Origin: Gemmatimonadota bacterium
Lineage (GTDB): Bacteria > Gemmatimonadota > Gemmatimonadetes > Gemmatimonadales > Gemmatimonadaceae
Length of the DNA stretch: 9,989 bases
Reading direction: 5' to 3'
NCBI GenBank assembly: GCA_947475795.1
Contig: CANJOX010000097.1
Coordinates: 1-9,989 of the forward strand
The notes below the pieces were generated by a model, which saw only the letters and a program-made list of their open reading frames with translations, had not been told where the DNA came from and did not search any database. Position 1 is the first letter of the stretch. Every line of letters starts with the position of its first letter. The position numbers and the translations under genes were made by a program. This document shows, in pieces, positions 1-7,202 of this stretch.

Positions 1-352
1 CGAAGCCGGCCCCCGCCGCCACGCCGTTCACCGCCGCAATCACCGGCTTTTCGCAGGTGGTCACCGACTGCACCCACCGCCCCACCCAGCGGTACGGATC
101 CAGACGCGTGTGGCGGTCGGTGGCATCGAGCCCGATTGGCCCGCTCAGGTCGAGCCCGGCGCAGAAGCCGCGCCCCGCGCCGGTAATCACGATCACCCGC
201 ACCGCGTCGTCGTGCGCCGCGGCGGACATCGCGTGGGGCAGTTCATCGCCCAGACGCGGATTGACCGCGTTCAGACGCTCCGGCCGATGCAGCGTGATCG
301 TGCGCACGCCGGACGGCGTGGTCTCGATGCGCAGATGCTCGTAGTCGGTCAT
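1..352 (-). CDS. Enoyl-CoA hydratase/isomerase family protein (N-terminal 117 residues, cut by left edge)
   Basis: The minus-strand reading from the ATG at 352-350 gives 117 residues before the window ends. Crotonase-fold landmarks are clear. RPERLNAVN lies at about residues 23-31. GRGFCAGLDL at 60-69 forms the first half of the oxyanion hole. KPVIAAVNGVAAGAGF at 102-117 forms the second half. Enzymes of this family hydrate or isomerise acyl-CoA thioesters in fatty-acid or aromatic-acid breakdown. The AAGAG version of the second loop resembles PaaG-like ring epoxide isomerases, but the acid/base residues lie beyond the edge, so the reaction cannot be assigned. The start is well placed: a TATGAT box ends 6 nt upstream and an operator-like palindrome sits just beyond that. 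The family is confident; the substrate is not. Confidence 0.9.
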   Translation of the reverse strand, partial: MTDYEHLRIETTPSGVRTITLHRPERLNAVNPRLGDELPHAMSAAAHDDAVRVIVITGAGRGFCAGLDLSGPIGLDATDRHTRLDPYRWVGRWVQSVTTCEKPVIAAVNGVAAGAGF

Positions 353-358
353 GGATGA

Positions 359-364
359 ATCATA
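359..364 (-). promoter_or_regulatory. Putative -10 box (TATGAT) of the enoyl-CoA hydratase gene
   Basis: Read on the minus strand, TATGAT matches the TATAAT consensus at five of six positions and ends 6 nt before the ATG. Transcription starting about 7 nt downstream would begin at or next to the A of the start codon, giving a leaderless mRNA. No convincing -35 hexamer is seen. The place where one would lie is occupied by the palindrome at 372-399. Confidence 0.5.
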
Positions 365-371
365 CCGCCCG

Positions 372-399
372 CACAAGGCGCCGTGCACGGCACCTTGTG
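372..399. promoter_or_regulatory. 28-bp near-perfect palindrome, candidate operator
   Basis: The arms CACAAGG and CCTTGTG flank a symmetric core centred on GTGCAC at 383-388. Of 14 base pairs, only one (379 against 392) does not match. The site lies 20 bp upstream of the enoyl-CoA hydratase start and covers its expected -35 region, but would not be transcribed from that promoter. This fits a dimeric repressor site better than a terminator. The regulator is not encoded in the window. The 353-533 interval around it has a low third-position GC in the extended frame of the next gene and otherwise holds only a small GGCGC/GCGCC hairpin at 493-507. Confidence 0.5.
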
Positions 400-533
400 T
401 CCAAACACGAACCGGCCTTCAGGGACCCACTACCACGGGCCCGTATCGGTTCGCTAGATCACATAGACGCGCCCGTTCCGCCCGGCATCTGCCGGCGCGC
501 GGTGCGCCGTCCGTCTGCCCCCCTTGCCCCACC

Positions 534-1025
534 ATGGCTGCCTCCCGTTCCGTTGTGCCTTCGATGATATCGGACGATCCCACCGCCGCCGAGCAGGGAC
601 CGCTGTACTGCTGCGATGCCCTGGCCCGCACGGCCGCGGAAACGTGTCGGCAGCATGAGCGGGTGGCCCGGCTCAACACGCTCGCGGTGGCCGCCTCCGA
701 GCTCGGCGCGGCACACGCCATGATCGACACCATCGATCTCGCGCTGGCGGAATGCGTGAAGGACTTCGAGACCACCTGCGCCACGGTCAGCATCAGCGAC
801 GACGCCGACGTCCGGCAGGCGGCCAGCGCGATGTGGCTGGCGGCCCGCGAGTACCTGCGGCGTCACAGCATCGCCGAGAAGGCCTCGCGTCAGCTCACCC
901 AGCACGACGCCGAAAAGCTCGGCGATCTCCACCTCGAGTACGAACTCGAAGCGTCAGCGCTGCTGGGGCTCAAGCACGCGATGTCGACGTACCAGAAGCG
1001 ACGCCCCGAAAGCCGCTGCCAGTAG
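534..1025 (+). CDS. Hypothetical helical protein, unrecognised
   Basis: I do not recognise this 163-residue protein. After about 25 variable residues it has a YCC motif (25-27), then long alanine-, glutamate- and leucine-rich stretches typical of amphipathic helices, broken by an acidic SISDDAD segment near the middle. A basic tail (QKRRPESRCQ) ends it. There is no signal peptide or membrane segment, so it is probably cytoplasmic. The frame is open back to 351, but codons before 534 lack the strong G/C third-position bias seen after about 564, so the upstream part is judged non-coding. ATG 564, giving 153 residues, is an equally possible start; neither has a clear ribosome-binding site. The 3' end overlaps the opposing 2H phosphoesterase gene by 56 bp. 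It is probably real because of its codon bias and length. Confidence 0.6.
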   Translation: MAASRSVVPSMISDDPTAAEQGPLYCCDALARTAAETCRQHERVARLNTLAVAASELGAAHAMIDTIDLALAECVKDFETTCATVSISDDADVRQAASAMWLAAREYLRRHSIAEKASRQLTQHDAEKLGDLHLEYELEASALLGLKHAMSTYQKRRPESRCQ

Positions 1026-1581
1026 GCGCCACCACCACCGGGGCGGGGGCCGCACCCGTGAGCGCGACCTCAAAGAGCAGCTTCGACGGCTGCGGATCGC
1101 GCGTGAGGTACACCTGGAGCCGCTCGATGATGGCCGGCGCCGGCACGCGCACCGCCAGCAACTCCCGTTCGCGCGCCGGCGTGAGCATGGGATAGAAGCT
1201 CAGGGTGCAGTGCGGCGTGAAGCGGAAGCGGGCCTGCTTGAAGGGCAATCCGCTGCACGCGATCCGCTCATGCAGCGCCCGCAGCGGCCCGTTGTGATCG
1301 AGCGGCAGCGACACGATGTCGGTCTGCATGAAGCGGTGCGGCAGGCCCAGCGCGAGCGACATCGGCGCCGTGGTCGCCGCAATCGGCTCGAGGGCGGCGC
1401 GGATGCGCGCCACCGGCGTGTCGGTGGGCATCGAGCCCACGCCCGAGGAGCCGACCAGCGTCACGTGAGGAGGCGTGAGCCGGGCCAGCTTCGGATCGAA
1501 CCGCTGTTGAATCTCCCGCACCATCGCGCCCGCGTCACCGGGGAGCTCGGCCAGAACGAAAATACCGAAGGTCGCCGACAT
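970..1581 (-). CDS. 2H phosphoesterase / 2'-5' RNA ligase family protein
   Basis: The 203-residue product carries the two HxT motifs that define the 2H superfamily: PPHVTLVG with His39 and Thr41, and TPHCTLSFYP with His124 and Thr126. The two histidines act together on 2',3'-cyclic or 2'-5' phosphodiester bonds. Known members include the RNA ligase/cyclic phosphodiesterase ThpR and YjcG-like proteins of unknown substrate. The spacing of 85 residues is normal for the family. The last 20 or so residues are rich in Gly, Ser and Thr and look disordered; this tail is encoded where the gene overlaps its convergent neighbour. The start ATG at 1581-1579 has a TAGATT box 6 nt upstream and only a weak purine stretch (GGG). 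It is transcribed away from the DUF2007 gene. The fold is confident; the substrate is unknown. Confidence 0.85.
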   Translation of the reverse strand: MSATFGIFVLAELPGDAGAMVREIQQRFDPKLARLTPPHVTLVGSSGVGSMPTDTPVARIRAALEPIAATTAPMSLALGLPHRFMQTDIVSLPLDHNGPLRALHERIACSGLPFKQARFRFTPHCTLSFYPMLTPARERELLAVRVPAPAIIERLQVYLTRDPQPSKLLFEVALTGAAPAPVVVAPTGSGFRGVASGTSTSRA

Positions 1582-1587
1582 CCCAGC

Positions 1588-1593
1588 AATCTA
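1588..1593 (-). promoter_or_regulatory. Putative -10 box (TAGATT) of the 2H phosphoesterase gene
   Basis: On the minus strand TAGATT ends 6 nt before the ATG at 1581. The same hexamer, followed by G, lies 7 nt before the Sua5 start. The position predicts a leaderless or nearly leaderless transcript. No clear -35 element is visible. Confidence 0.4.
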
Positions 1594-1635
1594 GTCGGTG
1601 TGTACAGCACCCTCACGGGACCGCGCACTTCGCCG

Positions 1636-1641
1636 TACTTT
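1636..1641 (+). promoter_or_regulatory. Putative -10 box (TACTTT) of the DUF2007-SDR unit
   Basis: TACTTT, within GTACTTT, ends 7 nt before the in-frame ATG at 1649 and 19 nt before the ATG at 1661. It faces away from the TAGATT box at 1588-1593, so 1582-1648 is a compact divergent promoter region. A transcript starting near 1649 would either be leaderless from 1649 or have a 12-nt leader containing GGGAG for 1661. Confidence 0.4.
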
Positions 1642-1660
1642 GGACCGCATGGGAGCCGCG

Positions 1661-1921
1661 ATGAAGGTCATTCGGGAATATCTGAACGAGATGGAAGCGC
1701 TGATTGCGCGCAGTGTGCTCGAAGCGCACCAGATTCCAGCCGTCGTGCTGCGCGACGATGCCGGCGGGATGCTGCCGGCGATGCACCTGCTCTACCCGGT
1801 GCGATTGGCCGTCCGGGTGGGCGATGCCTCGCACGCGCTGCGCATCCTCGACGCCCCCTTCGAGGGCGAGGCCATGACCGACGACCTCCTCGGCGGCAGC
1901 GACGCAGCCGGTCATCCGTGA
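1661..1921 (+). CDS. DUF2007 family small protein (putative signal-transducing protein)
   Basis: The product has 86 residues. MKVIREYLNEMEALIARSVL is followed by a segment ending in a DASHALRIL helix, a β-α-β-β-α-β layout typical of DUF2007. In this family a conserved strand and an EA-rich helix (moving up to an L..(H/A)xI turn) precede a final D.xxAxxiL helix. The molecular function of the family is not known; it is often a stand-alone cytoplasmic domain. ATG 1661 is chosen because GGGAG (1651-1655) lies 5 nt upstream and because it removes the unconserved MGAA. ATG 1649 is possible if the mRNA is leaderless. The stop codon overlaps AGGA, the likely ribosome-binding site of the SDR gene 10 nt downstream, so the two genes are probably co-transcribed and translationally linked. 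Confidence 0.75.
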   Translation: MKVIREYLNEMEALIARSVLEAHQIPAVVLRDDAGGMLPAMHLLYPVRLAVRVGDASHALRILDAPFEGEAMTDDLLGGSDAAGHP

Positions 1922-1931
1922 GGATCGCGGC

Positions 1932-2744
1932 ATGAGCGGAGCGTTCGCGGGCCAGGTGGTGCTGCTCACCGGCGCCTCCAGCGGCATCGGCGCCGAACTC
2001 GCCCGCCAGTTCGCCGCGGCCGGTGCCAGGCTGGCACTCGCCGCACGCGACGCCGTCCGACTGGAGCAGGTGGCCGCCGAGTGCCGCGCCCTGGGCGGGG
2101 AGGCACTCGTCGTGCCCGGAGACGTGAGCATCGAGTCCGCCTGCGCCGCGATCGTCGAGCGCACCGTCGCGCACTACGGTCACCTCGATGTGCTCGTGAA
2201 CAACGCCGGGCTTGGCTCCAGCGGGCGCTTCGCCGAGATCACCGATCTCTCGATCTTCGACACGCTCATGCGGGTGAATTTTCTGGGGAGCGTGTGGTGC
2301 ACCTCGTATGCCTTGCCACACCTCACCCGCAGCAAGGGGCGCCTCGTCGCCATCTCGAGCCTGACCGGGCTGACCGGCGTCCCCAAGCGCACCGCGTACG
2401 CCGCCACCAAGCACGCCATGGCCGGCTTTTTCGACTCCCTCCGCATCGAACTCGCCGGCACCGGGGTGTCGGTCACGGTGGTCTATCCCGGCTTTGTGTT
2501 CTCCGAGATCAACCAGCGCGCACTGTCCCCCGACGGCACCCCGTTCGGCGACCGCGGCTACGTCCGGCGCAAGGGCGAGACCATGGAGACCGATGAGTGC
2601 TGCCGGCAGATCCTCCGCGCCACCGCGCGCCGCGACCGGGATCTCGTGATGACGTGGCGTGGCAAGATCGGACGCCTCCTCAAGCTCATCTCGCCGGCCC
2701 TCGTGGACCGGATCGCCCGCAACGTCATCGACCAGCGGCAGTAG
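1932..2744 (+). CDS. Short-chain dehydrogenase/reductase (classical SDR)
   Basis: This 270-residue protein is a complete classical SDR. It has the nucleotide-binding TGASSGIG at 13-20, Arg39 after the second strand (suggesting NADP(H) preference), an acidic D64-V65 adenine contact, NNAG at 90-93, and catalytic Asn116, Ser143, Tyr156 and Lys160 (YAATK). A YPGFV loop follows. Family members oxidise alcohols or reduce carbonyls; the substrate cannot be told from sequence. The C-terminal tail after residue 215 is basic and leucine-rich (GKIGRLLKLISPALVDRIAR) and resembles the membrane-associating tails of 11-beta-HSD/DHRS7-like SDRs, which hints at a lipid substrate. AGGA at 1921-1924 lies 7 nt before the ATG and overlaps the DUF2007 stop. 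It could also act in fatty-acid metabolism, like nearby FabI, but this is only context. Confidence 0.9.
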   Translation: MSGAFAGQVVLLTGASSGIGAELARQFAAAGARLALAARDAVRLEQVAAECRALGGEALVVPGDVSIESACAAIVERTVAHYGHLDVLVNNAGLGSSGRFAEITDLSIFDTLMRVNFLGSVWCTSYALPHLTRSKGRLVAISSLTGLTGVPKRTAYAATKHAMAGFFDSLRIELAGTGVSVTVVYPGFVFSEINQRALSPDGTPFGDRGYVRRKGETMETDECCRQILRATARRDRDLVMTWRGKIGRLLKLISPALVDRIARNVIDQRQ

Positions 2745-2780
2745 ACCGGCGCGACCGTCGGACCGCCACCCGCGGTACGT

Positions 2781-2786
2781 TAGATT
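2781..2786 (+). promoter_or_regulatory. Putative -10 box (TAGATT) of the Sua5 gene
   Basis: TAGATT ends 7 nt before the ATG at 2794, in the 49-bp gap after the SDR gene. An overlapping TACGTT at 2776-2781 is an alternative hexamer, 12 nt from the ATG. There is no purine-rich ribosome-binding site between box and ATG, which supports leaderless translation. No good -35 hexamer is seen 17 bp upstream. Confidence 0.45.
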
Positions 2787-2793
2787 GGCCCGC

Positions 2794-3855
2794 ATGCCAG
2801 CCGCGCTGCACCTCGTCGATCCACGACACCCGGACCCCGGGGTGATCGGTCTCGCCGCGACGATGCTGCGGGAGGGCAAACTCGTGGCGTTCCCCACCGA
2901 AACGGTGTACGGACTCGGCGCCAACGCCCTCGATCCCGACGCCGTGGCGGCGATTTACGCCGCCAAGGGACGCCCGGCGTGGAACCCGGTCATCGCCCAC
3001 GTCCCCGACGTCGCGGCGGCCCGGGCGCTGGCACGCACCTGGCCGGCGTCAGCCGCCCGCCTCGCCGCGGCTTTCTGGCCCGGACCGCTCACGCTGGTGG
3101 TCCCCAAAGCGGCGCAGGTGCCCGACGTGGCCACCGCCGGGCTCGACGCGGTCGCGCTGCGCGTGCCCGATCATCCCGTGGCGCTGGCCCTGCTGCGCGC
3201 CGCCGGCATTCCGGTGGCGGCCCCCAGCGCCAACCGGTTTACGCAGATCAGCCCGACCACGGCCCGGCACGTGCAGGCCTCACTCGGCGACCGGATCGAT
3301 TGCATCCTCGACGGCGGTCCGTGCGCCGTGGGCATCGAGAGCACCGTGGTGGACTGCACCGGCAGCGACGTGGTCATCCTGCGCCCCGGCATGATCACCG
3401 CCGACGACCTCGCACGGGCGCTACACGGCACCGGCATCGCCGTGCGGATCGCCGCGCGCACGGTGTCGCACGGCGCGGGGCCGGAGGCCGGTGGACCGGC
3501 CCTGCGGTCGCCGGGGATGGCCGACCGCCACTACGCGCCGCAGGGCGACGTGTGGCTCTTCGATCCGGCACAGCAGGACGAGGTCGCCACGGCGCTCCAG
3601 GCACGGGCGGCCACCGGAGCGGGCACGGGGGCGGACACCGGCCCGATCCGCGCGCTCCTGCGCACGGCCACCCTGCCGCTGCCGGCCGGGTTAGTGGTGC
3701 CCATGCCGGACGATCCGGCCGCGTACGCCCGGCGGCTCTACGCCGCACTGCACGATGCCGATGCCGACGGCGCCGTGCTCATCGTCATCGAGCGTCCACC
3801 GGATGACCCGCGCTGGTCCGGTGTGCGCGACCGACTGTCCCGCGCGTCACGCTGA
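2794..3855 (+). CDS. L-threonylcarbamoyladenylate synthase, Sua5 type (tRNA t6A biosynthesis)
   Basis: The 353-residue product makes threonylcarbamoyl-AMP from threonine, bicarbonate and ATP, the first step of the t6A modification at position 37 of ANN-decoding tRNAs; TsaD complexes complete it in the cytosol. The YrdC-like catalytic domain spans about 15-205, with PTETVYGLG at 34-42, the KGR ATP/substrate loop at 58-60, WPGPLT at 95-100, APSAN at 143-147 and GIESTVVD at 180-187. The SPGM..HYAP linker at 239-249 and a C-terminal domain to 353 mark the long Sua5 form rather than short TsaC. An Ala/Gly/Thr-rich stretch near 270-287 is probably a loop. The frame is open upstream to 2659 but that part lies inside the SDR gene. 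ATG 2794 fits both the family's N-terminus and the -10 box. The gene ends 19 bp before FabI. Confidence 0.95.
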   Translation: MPAALHLVDPRHPDPGVIGLAATMLREGKLVAFPTETVYGLGANALDPDAVAAIYAAKGRPAWNPVIAHVPDVAAARALARTWPASAARLAAAFWPGPLTLVVPKAAQVPDVATAGLDAVALRVPDHPVALALLRAAGIPVAAPSANRFTQISPTTARHVQASLGDRIDCILDGGPCAVGIESTVVDCTGSDVVILRPGMITADDLARALHGTGIAVRIAARTVSHGAGPEAGGPALRSPGMADRHYAPQGDVWLFDPAQQDEVATALQARAATGAGTGADTGPIRALLRTATLPLPAGLVVPMPDDPAAYARRLYAALHDADADGAVLIVIERPPDDPRWSGVRDRLSRASR

Positions 3856-3859
3856 CCTG

Positions 3860-3865
3860 TACTAT
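3860..3865 (+). promoter_or_regulatory. Putative -10 box (TACTAT) of the enoyl-ACP reductase gene
   Basis: TACTAT, within GTACTAT, lies in the 19-bp gap between the Sua5 stop and the FabI start and ends 9 nt before the ATG. Its presence suggests that FabI can be transcribed on its own despite tight packing. No ribosome-binding site precedes the ATG, so initiation would be leaderless or depend on read-through from Sua5. There is no clear -35 hexamer. Confidence 0.4.
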
Positions 3866-3874
3866 CTTCCAGAC

Positions 3875-4792
3875 ATGTTACCCATCGATCTTTCCGGCAA
3901 GCGCGCCCTCGTGGCAGGTGTCGCAGACGACGGCGGCTTCGGGTTCGCCGTAGCCAAGGCCTTCGCGGAAGCCGGGGCCAGTGTGTGTGTCGCCACATGG
4001 CCCCCCGCGCTCAACATCTTCCTCAACCTGCTCGAACGCGGGAAGATGGACGAGTCCCGCCGCCTCAGCGACGGCTCGCTTCTTACCTTCGAGCAGATCT
4101 ATCCGCTCGATGCCGTCTTCGATGCCCTCGAGGATGCCCCGGTCGAGCTGCGCGAGTCCAAGCGCTACAAAGATGTCGGTGACTTCTCCATCGGCGGCCT
4201 CGCGCAGCGCATGGCGGCCGACTTCGGGGAACAGTCCCTCGACATCGTGTTCCACTCGCTGGCCAACGGCCCGGAAGTCAAGAAGCCGCTGCTCGAAGTG
4301 AGCCGGGCCGGCTATCTCGCCGCGTCGAGTGCCAGCGCCTTCTCGCTGGTGTCCATGGTGCAGCGCCTCGCGCCGCTCATGCGCCCCGGCGGCTCGGTGT
4401 GCTCGCTCACCTACATGGCCAGTGAACGCGCCATCCCGGGCTACGGCGGCGGCATGTCGTCGGCCAAGGCCGCGCTCGAGAGCGACACGCGGGTGCTCGC
4501 CTTCGAAGCCGGACGCAAGTACGGCCTGCGCGTGAACACCATCAGCGCCGGCCCGTACGCGTCGCGTGCCGCCAGCGCCATCGGCATCATCGACAAGATG
4601 GTCAAGTTCTGCGCCGCCAACACGCCGCTCCCCGAGGAGCTCACGGCCACCGAAGTCGGTACCACGGCGGCGTTCCTGGCCAGCTCGCTGGCCAGCGGCA
4701 TCACCGGCTCCACCGTGTATGTCGACAAGGGCTATCACGCGATGGGGATGGCCGTGGCGATGCCGCCCGGAACCGAGCCGCTGGGCGCCTGA
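3875..4792 (+). CDS. fabI: Enoyl-[acyl-carrier-protein] reductase, plant/chlamydial type
   Basis: This 305-residue enzyme performs the last reduction of each fatty-acid elongation cycle, NAD(P)H-dependent conversion of trans-2-enoyl-ACP to acyl-ACP in the cytosol. The dinucleotide loop is GVADDGGFG (15-23). A long insertion follows, WPPALNIF (42-49) through YPLDAVFD (76-83), which is absent from the roughly 260-residue E. coli-type enzyme and typical of plastid and Chlamydia enzymes. HSLANGPEV lies at 127-135. Active-site Tyr180, Tyr190 and Lys198 (YGGGMSSAK) keep the plant spacing of seven residues between Tyr190 and Lys198. The C-terminal [11 protein letters not shown] strand closes the fold. 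ATG 3875 begins exactly where the family begins. The known triclosan-binding region is conserved in outline, but sensitivity cannot be told. The next gene starts 58 bp downstream, so co-transcription with the kinase is possible. Confidence 0.95.
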   Translation: MLPIDLSGKRALVAGVADDGGFGFAVAKAFAEAGASVCVATWPPALNIFLNLLERGKMDESRRLSDGSLLTFEQIYPLDAVFDALEDAPVELRESKRYKDVGDFSIGGLAQRMAADFGEQSLDIVFHSLANGPEVKKPLLEVSRAGYLAASSASAFSLVSMVQRLAPLMRPGGSVCSLTYMASERAIPGYGGGMSSAKAALESDTRVLAFEAGRKYGLRVNTISAGPYASRAASAIGIIDKMVKFCAANTPLPEELTATEVGTTAAFLASSLASGITGSTVYVDKGYHAMGMAVAMPPGTEPLGA

Positions 4793-4850
4793 GCGGGTGT
4801 CACACGAGCAGCACCCCAGCACCGACCGCGTACTCCCGCACCAGCGGGGA

Positions 4851-6710
4851 ATGAGCCTCAGCCTCCGGCTTTTCGGCACGTCGCTGCTCATTGGCGTCCC
4901 CCCGCTGGCGGCCAGCCTGTTGCTGCCGCCCGCCAGCAGCGGTACCCTCGGCATGGTCACGCTCGGCGGGGCGCTGCTGGTCTCGACGGCCGGGGCATGG
5001 ATGTTCGGGCGTGCCATTGCCCGCCCCGTGCAGGCCCTCATCGACGACGCGCACGCGCTCGCCGTAGGGGTGGCCGGGCACCGGTCGCGCATCCGCTCCA
5101 GCGATGAAATCGGGTCGCTCGCCACCGCGCTCAACCAGATGGCAGAGACGGTGGAGCGGCGCAACGCCGCCCTCGCCGACAGCGAACGGCGCTACCGCTT
5201 CCTGTTCGACTCCAATCCCCTGCCCATGTGGGCGTGGGATGCGGACACACTGCTGGTGATGGCGGCGAACGAGGCCGCCCTCGAGAAATACGGCTACGAT
5301 CGCGACACGTTCCTGTCGCTACGGGTCGTCGATCTACTCGACCCCACCGAAGTGCCCCGCTTCGGTGGCACACGCCGGTCGTTTTCGGAATCGCGGCAGA
5401 GCGCCGGCATCTGGCAGCACCGCACCGCCGACGGCCGGGCACTCGAGATGGAAGTCGTCACCACGTCCTCACGCCGGCTTGGTCGCGCCAGTTGGCTGTC
5501 GGTCGGCATCGATGTCACGAAGCGCCGTGAGGCCGAGCGCGCGCTCGCCCGCAGCGAGGAGCAGTTGCGCCAGTCGCAGAAGATGGAGGCCATCGGCACC
5601 TTCGCCGGGGGAATTTCCCACGACTTCAGCAACCTGCTCACCGGCATGCTGGGCTACTGTGATCTCGCGCTCAGCATGCTGCCGGCCGAGGCGCCGGTGC
5701 GCGATGATCTCACGGAGATCCGCGCGCTCGCCGTACGCGGCACCGAGCTGTCCCGGCAGATTCTCGCCGTCAGCCGCCGGCAGATCGTGCAGCCCACCGT
5801 CCTCGATCCGAATCGCGTCATTCAAGGGCTCGATCGCCTGCTGCGCCGCGTCATGGGCGAGCATATCGACCTCGTGACGACGCTCACCGAGGGACTGGGC
5901 TCGATCCGCGCCGACGCGGCGCAGCTGGAACAGGTGATGCTCAATCTCGCCGGCAACGCGCGCGATGCGATGCCGTCGGGGGGGACGCTGCGGATCCGCA
6001 CGTTGCCCGTGAGTTCGTCCGATGTGCGCGTGTTCAGCCTCGATGGCCAGCAGGCGTGGATCGACATCGAAGTGGCCGACAACGGCGTCGGCATGACCGA
6101 CGACGTCCGCGCGCACATTTTCGAACCGTTCTTCTCCACGAAAGAGCGCGGCAAAGGAACAGGGCTCGGTCTCGCACTGGCCTATTCGATGATCGATGAG
6201 GCCGGTGGTGAAATCCGCGTGACGAGTGTGCCCGGCGAGGGTACCACCTTCCACCTGTTCCTGCCGCGGCTGTCCGATGCACCGACGCGGATGGTGCCGG
6301 ACGAAGAAGAGCCCGGGACGCTCACCGGCGAGGAGACGATCCTGCTGGTGGAGGATGAGGACAGCGTGCGGGTGGTGGCCACCGGGGCTCTCGAACGGCG
6401 TGGCTACCGCGTGCTCACGGCGGCGGACGGCGAAGCCGCCATCGCCATCTCGCGGGCGTTCCCGGGGCGCATCGACATGCTCGTGAGCGATGTCGTGATG
6501 CCGGGGCTGAACGGACGCGAACTCGCGGAGCAGCTCGAACTCATGCGACCGGGGCTGCGCGTGCTGTTCGTGTCCGGCTACACCGACGACGCCGTACTCC
6601 GCACCGGCATCTCGATGGACGAGCGCACGTTCCTGCAGAAACCGTTCACGTCGCTCGATCTGGCGCGGCGCGTGCGCACGGTACTCGATCTGCCGGCGCC
6701 GGTCGGCTGA
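4851..6710 (+). CDS. Membrane-bound hybrid histidine kinase (TM-HAMP-PAS-HisKA-HATPase-REC)
   Basis: The 619-residue product starts with two hydrophobic segments (about 5-25 and 33-53), separated only by a very short loop, so the sensor has almost no periplasmic domain. A HAMP-like linker (54-105) is followed by PAS (about 113-222), HisKA with phospho-acceptor His257 in SHDFSNLLT, and a HATPase domain with N-box Asn365 and Asn369, DNGVG at 410-414 and GKGTGLGL at 434-441. A C-terminal receiver (496-613) has Asp547, Ser575 and Lys597. The order resembles CckA-type phosphorelay kinases, in which the receiver passes phosphate to a histidine phosphotransferase; no such partner is seen here. HDFSNLL replaces the common HDFNNLL. 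ATG 4851 has GGGGA only 1 nt upstream, which is too close for normal use; GTG 4797 (18 residues longer) is an alternative. It likely forms an operon with the SRPBCC gene 13 bp downstream. Confidence 0.9.
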   Translation: MSLSLRLFGTSLLIGVPPLAASLLLPPASSGTLGMVTLGGALLVSTAGAWMFGRAIARPVQALIDDAHALAVGVAGHRSRIRSSDEIGSLATALNQMAETVERRNAALADSERRYRFLFDSNPLPMWAWDADTLLVMAANEAALEKYGYDRDTFLSLRVVDLLDPTEVPRFGGTRRSFSESRQSAGIWQHRTADGRALEMEVVTTSSRRLGRASWLSVGIDVTKRREAERALARSEEQLRQSQKMEAIGTFAGGISHDFSNLLTGMLGYCDLALSMLPAEAPVRDDLTEIRALAVRGTELSRQILAVSRRQIVQPTVLDPNRVIQGLDRLLRRVMGEHIDLVTTLTEGLGSIRADAAQLEQVMLNLAGNARDAMPSGGTLRIRTLPVSSSDVRVFSLDGQQAWIDIEVADNGVGMTDDVRAHIFEPFFSTKERGKGTGLGLALAYSMIDEAGGEIRVTSVPGEGTTFHLFLPRLSDAPTRMVPDEEEPGTLTGEETILLVEDEDSVRVVATGALERRGYRVLTAADGEAAIAISRAFPGRIDMLVSDVVMPGLNGRELAEQLELMRPGLRVLFVSGYTDDAVLRTGISMDERTFLQKPFTSLDLARRVRTVLDLPAPVG

Positions 6711-6723
6711 CCGCGCCCGATCC

Positions 6724-7194
6724 ATGTACTGGATTCTCGTCATCATGGCCGCCATCGCGGCCGCTGTCATTGCGCTCGTCGTCGGCGGAATGGTTTCCCC
6801 GCGCGAGTATCGCGTGGCCCGCCGCCTCACGGTGCCGGTGGCGCCGGCGGTGGTACGCGCCCTGCTCGGCGATATCGATCGCTACGACGAGTGGGTGGGT
6901 GCCCCGTTGTCCCTCGTGCGCGAGGACGGGGCGACGCCGGAGCAGATCGCGTGGCAGGTGGTCGATGACGACACCGGCGTCCGCCGGGGTTGGGTGTGGG
7001 ACGTGGGCGTCGCGACGGCAACGACCGGTGATGCCGCCACGGTCATCGCGCTCCACGAACGGGGCCGCATCGAGAACCCCGTGGTGCGCTTTTTCGCCGC
7101 GTTGCTCGGACACGCCGGCGGAACCGAGCGCACCCTGCAGCGTCTCGCCACGCACCTCGGCCACGCCGGGGCCGTGATCGAACCGTGCCCTTGA
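6724..7194 (+). CDS. Membrane-anchored SRPBCC/polyketide-cyclase-like protein
   Basis: This 156-residue protein begins with one hydrophobic helix (about 3-23), then SPREYRVARRLTVPVAPAVVRALLGDIDRYDEWVG, split over two segments that match the first strand and helices of START/SRPBCC domains. These fold around a hydrophobic pocket for lipids or other small apolar ligands. A second half with repeated valine- and alanine-rich strands and a C-terminal helix (PVVRFFAALLGH...LQRLATHL) completes the fold, of normal length for the family. The ligand is unknown. It starts 13 bp after the hybrid kinase stop without a clear ribosome-binding site, which points to co-transcription. It could be a sensor accessory for the kinase or merely an operon neighbour. 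A hairpin 10 nt after its stop probably ends the unit. Confidence 0.7.
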   Translation: MYWILVIMAAIAAAVIALVVGGMVSPREYRVARRLTVPVAPAVVRALLGDIDRYDEWVGAPLSLVREDGATPEQIAWQVVDDDTGVRRGWVWDVGVATATTGDAATVIALHERGRIENPVVRFFAALLGHAGGTERTLQRLATHLGHAGAVIEPCP

Positions 7195-7202
7195 GCTCGG
7201 CG

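Noticed and set aside
493..507. Small GC-rich hairpin GGCGC-GCGGT-GCGCC
   Set aside because: A five-bp stem in GC-rich DNA is expected by chance, and no T tract follows in either direction.
351..533. N-terminal extension of the hypothetical protein to ATG 351
   Set aside because: Codons here often end in A or T, unlike the rest of the gene. The stretch contains the palindrome and overlaps the start of the opposite gene.
1597..1611. Inverted repeat GGTG...CACC around TGTACA in the divergent promoter region
   Set aside because: Only four-bp arms match; too short to call an operator.
2659..2793. Upstream extension of the Sua5 frame
   Set aside because: It lies in the SDR gene in another frame, adds residues not present in Sua5 proteins, and passes through the promoter box.
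1668..2924. Minus-strand open frame of 418 codons across DUF2007, SDR and Sua5
   Set aside because: It covers parts of three well-supported genes and an intergenic promoter. No known fold is seen.
3878..5164. Minus-strand open frame of 428 codons opposite FabI
   Set aside because: FabI is unambiguous on the plus strand. The antisense peptide is low-complexity and crosses a gene boundary.
5469..6830. Long minus-strand open frame (453 codons) opposite the first kinase
   Set aside because: It has a composition typical of an antisense shadow, no recognisable domain, and spans two real plus-strand genes.
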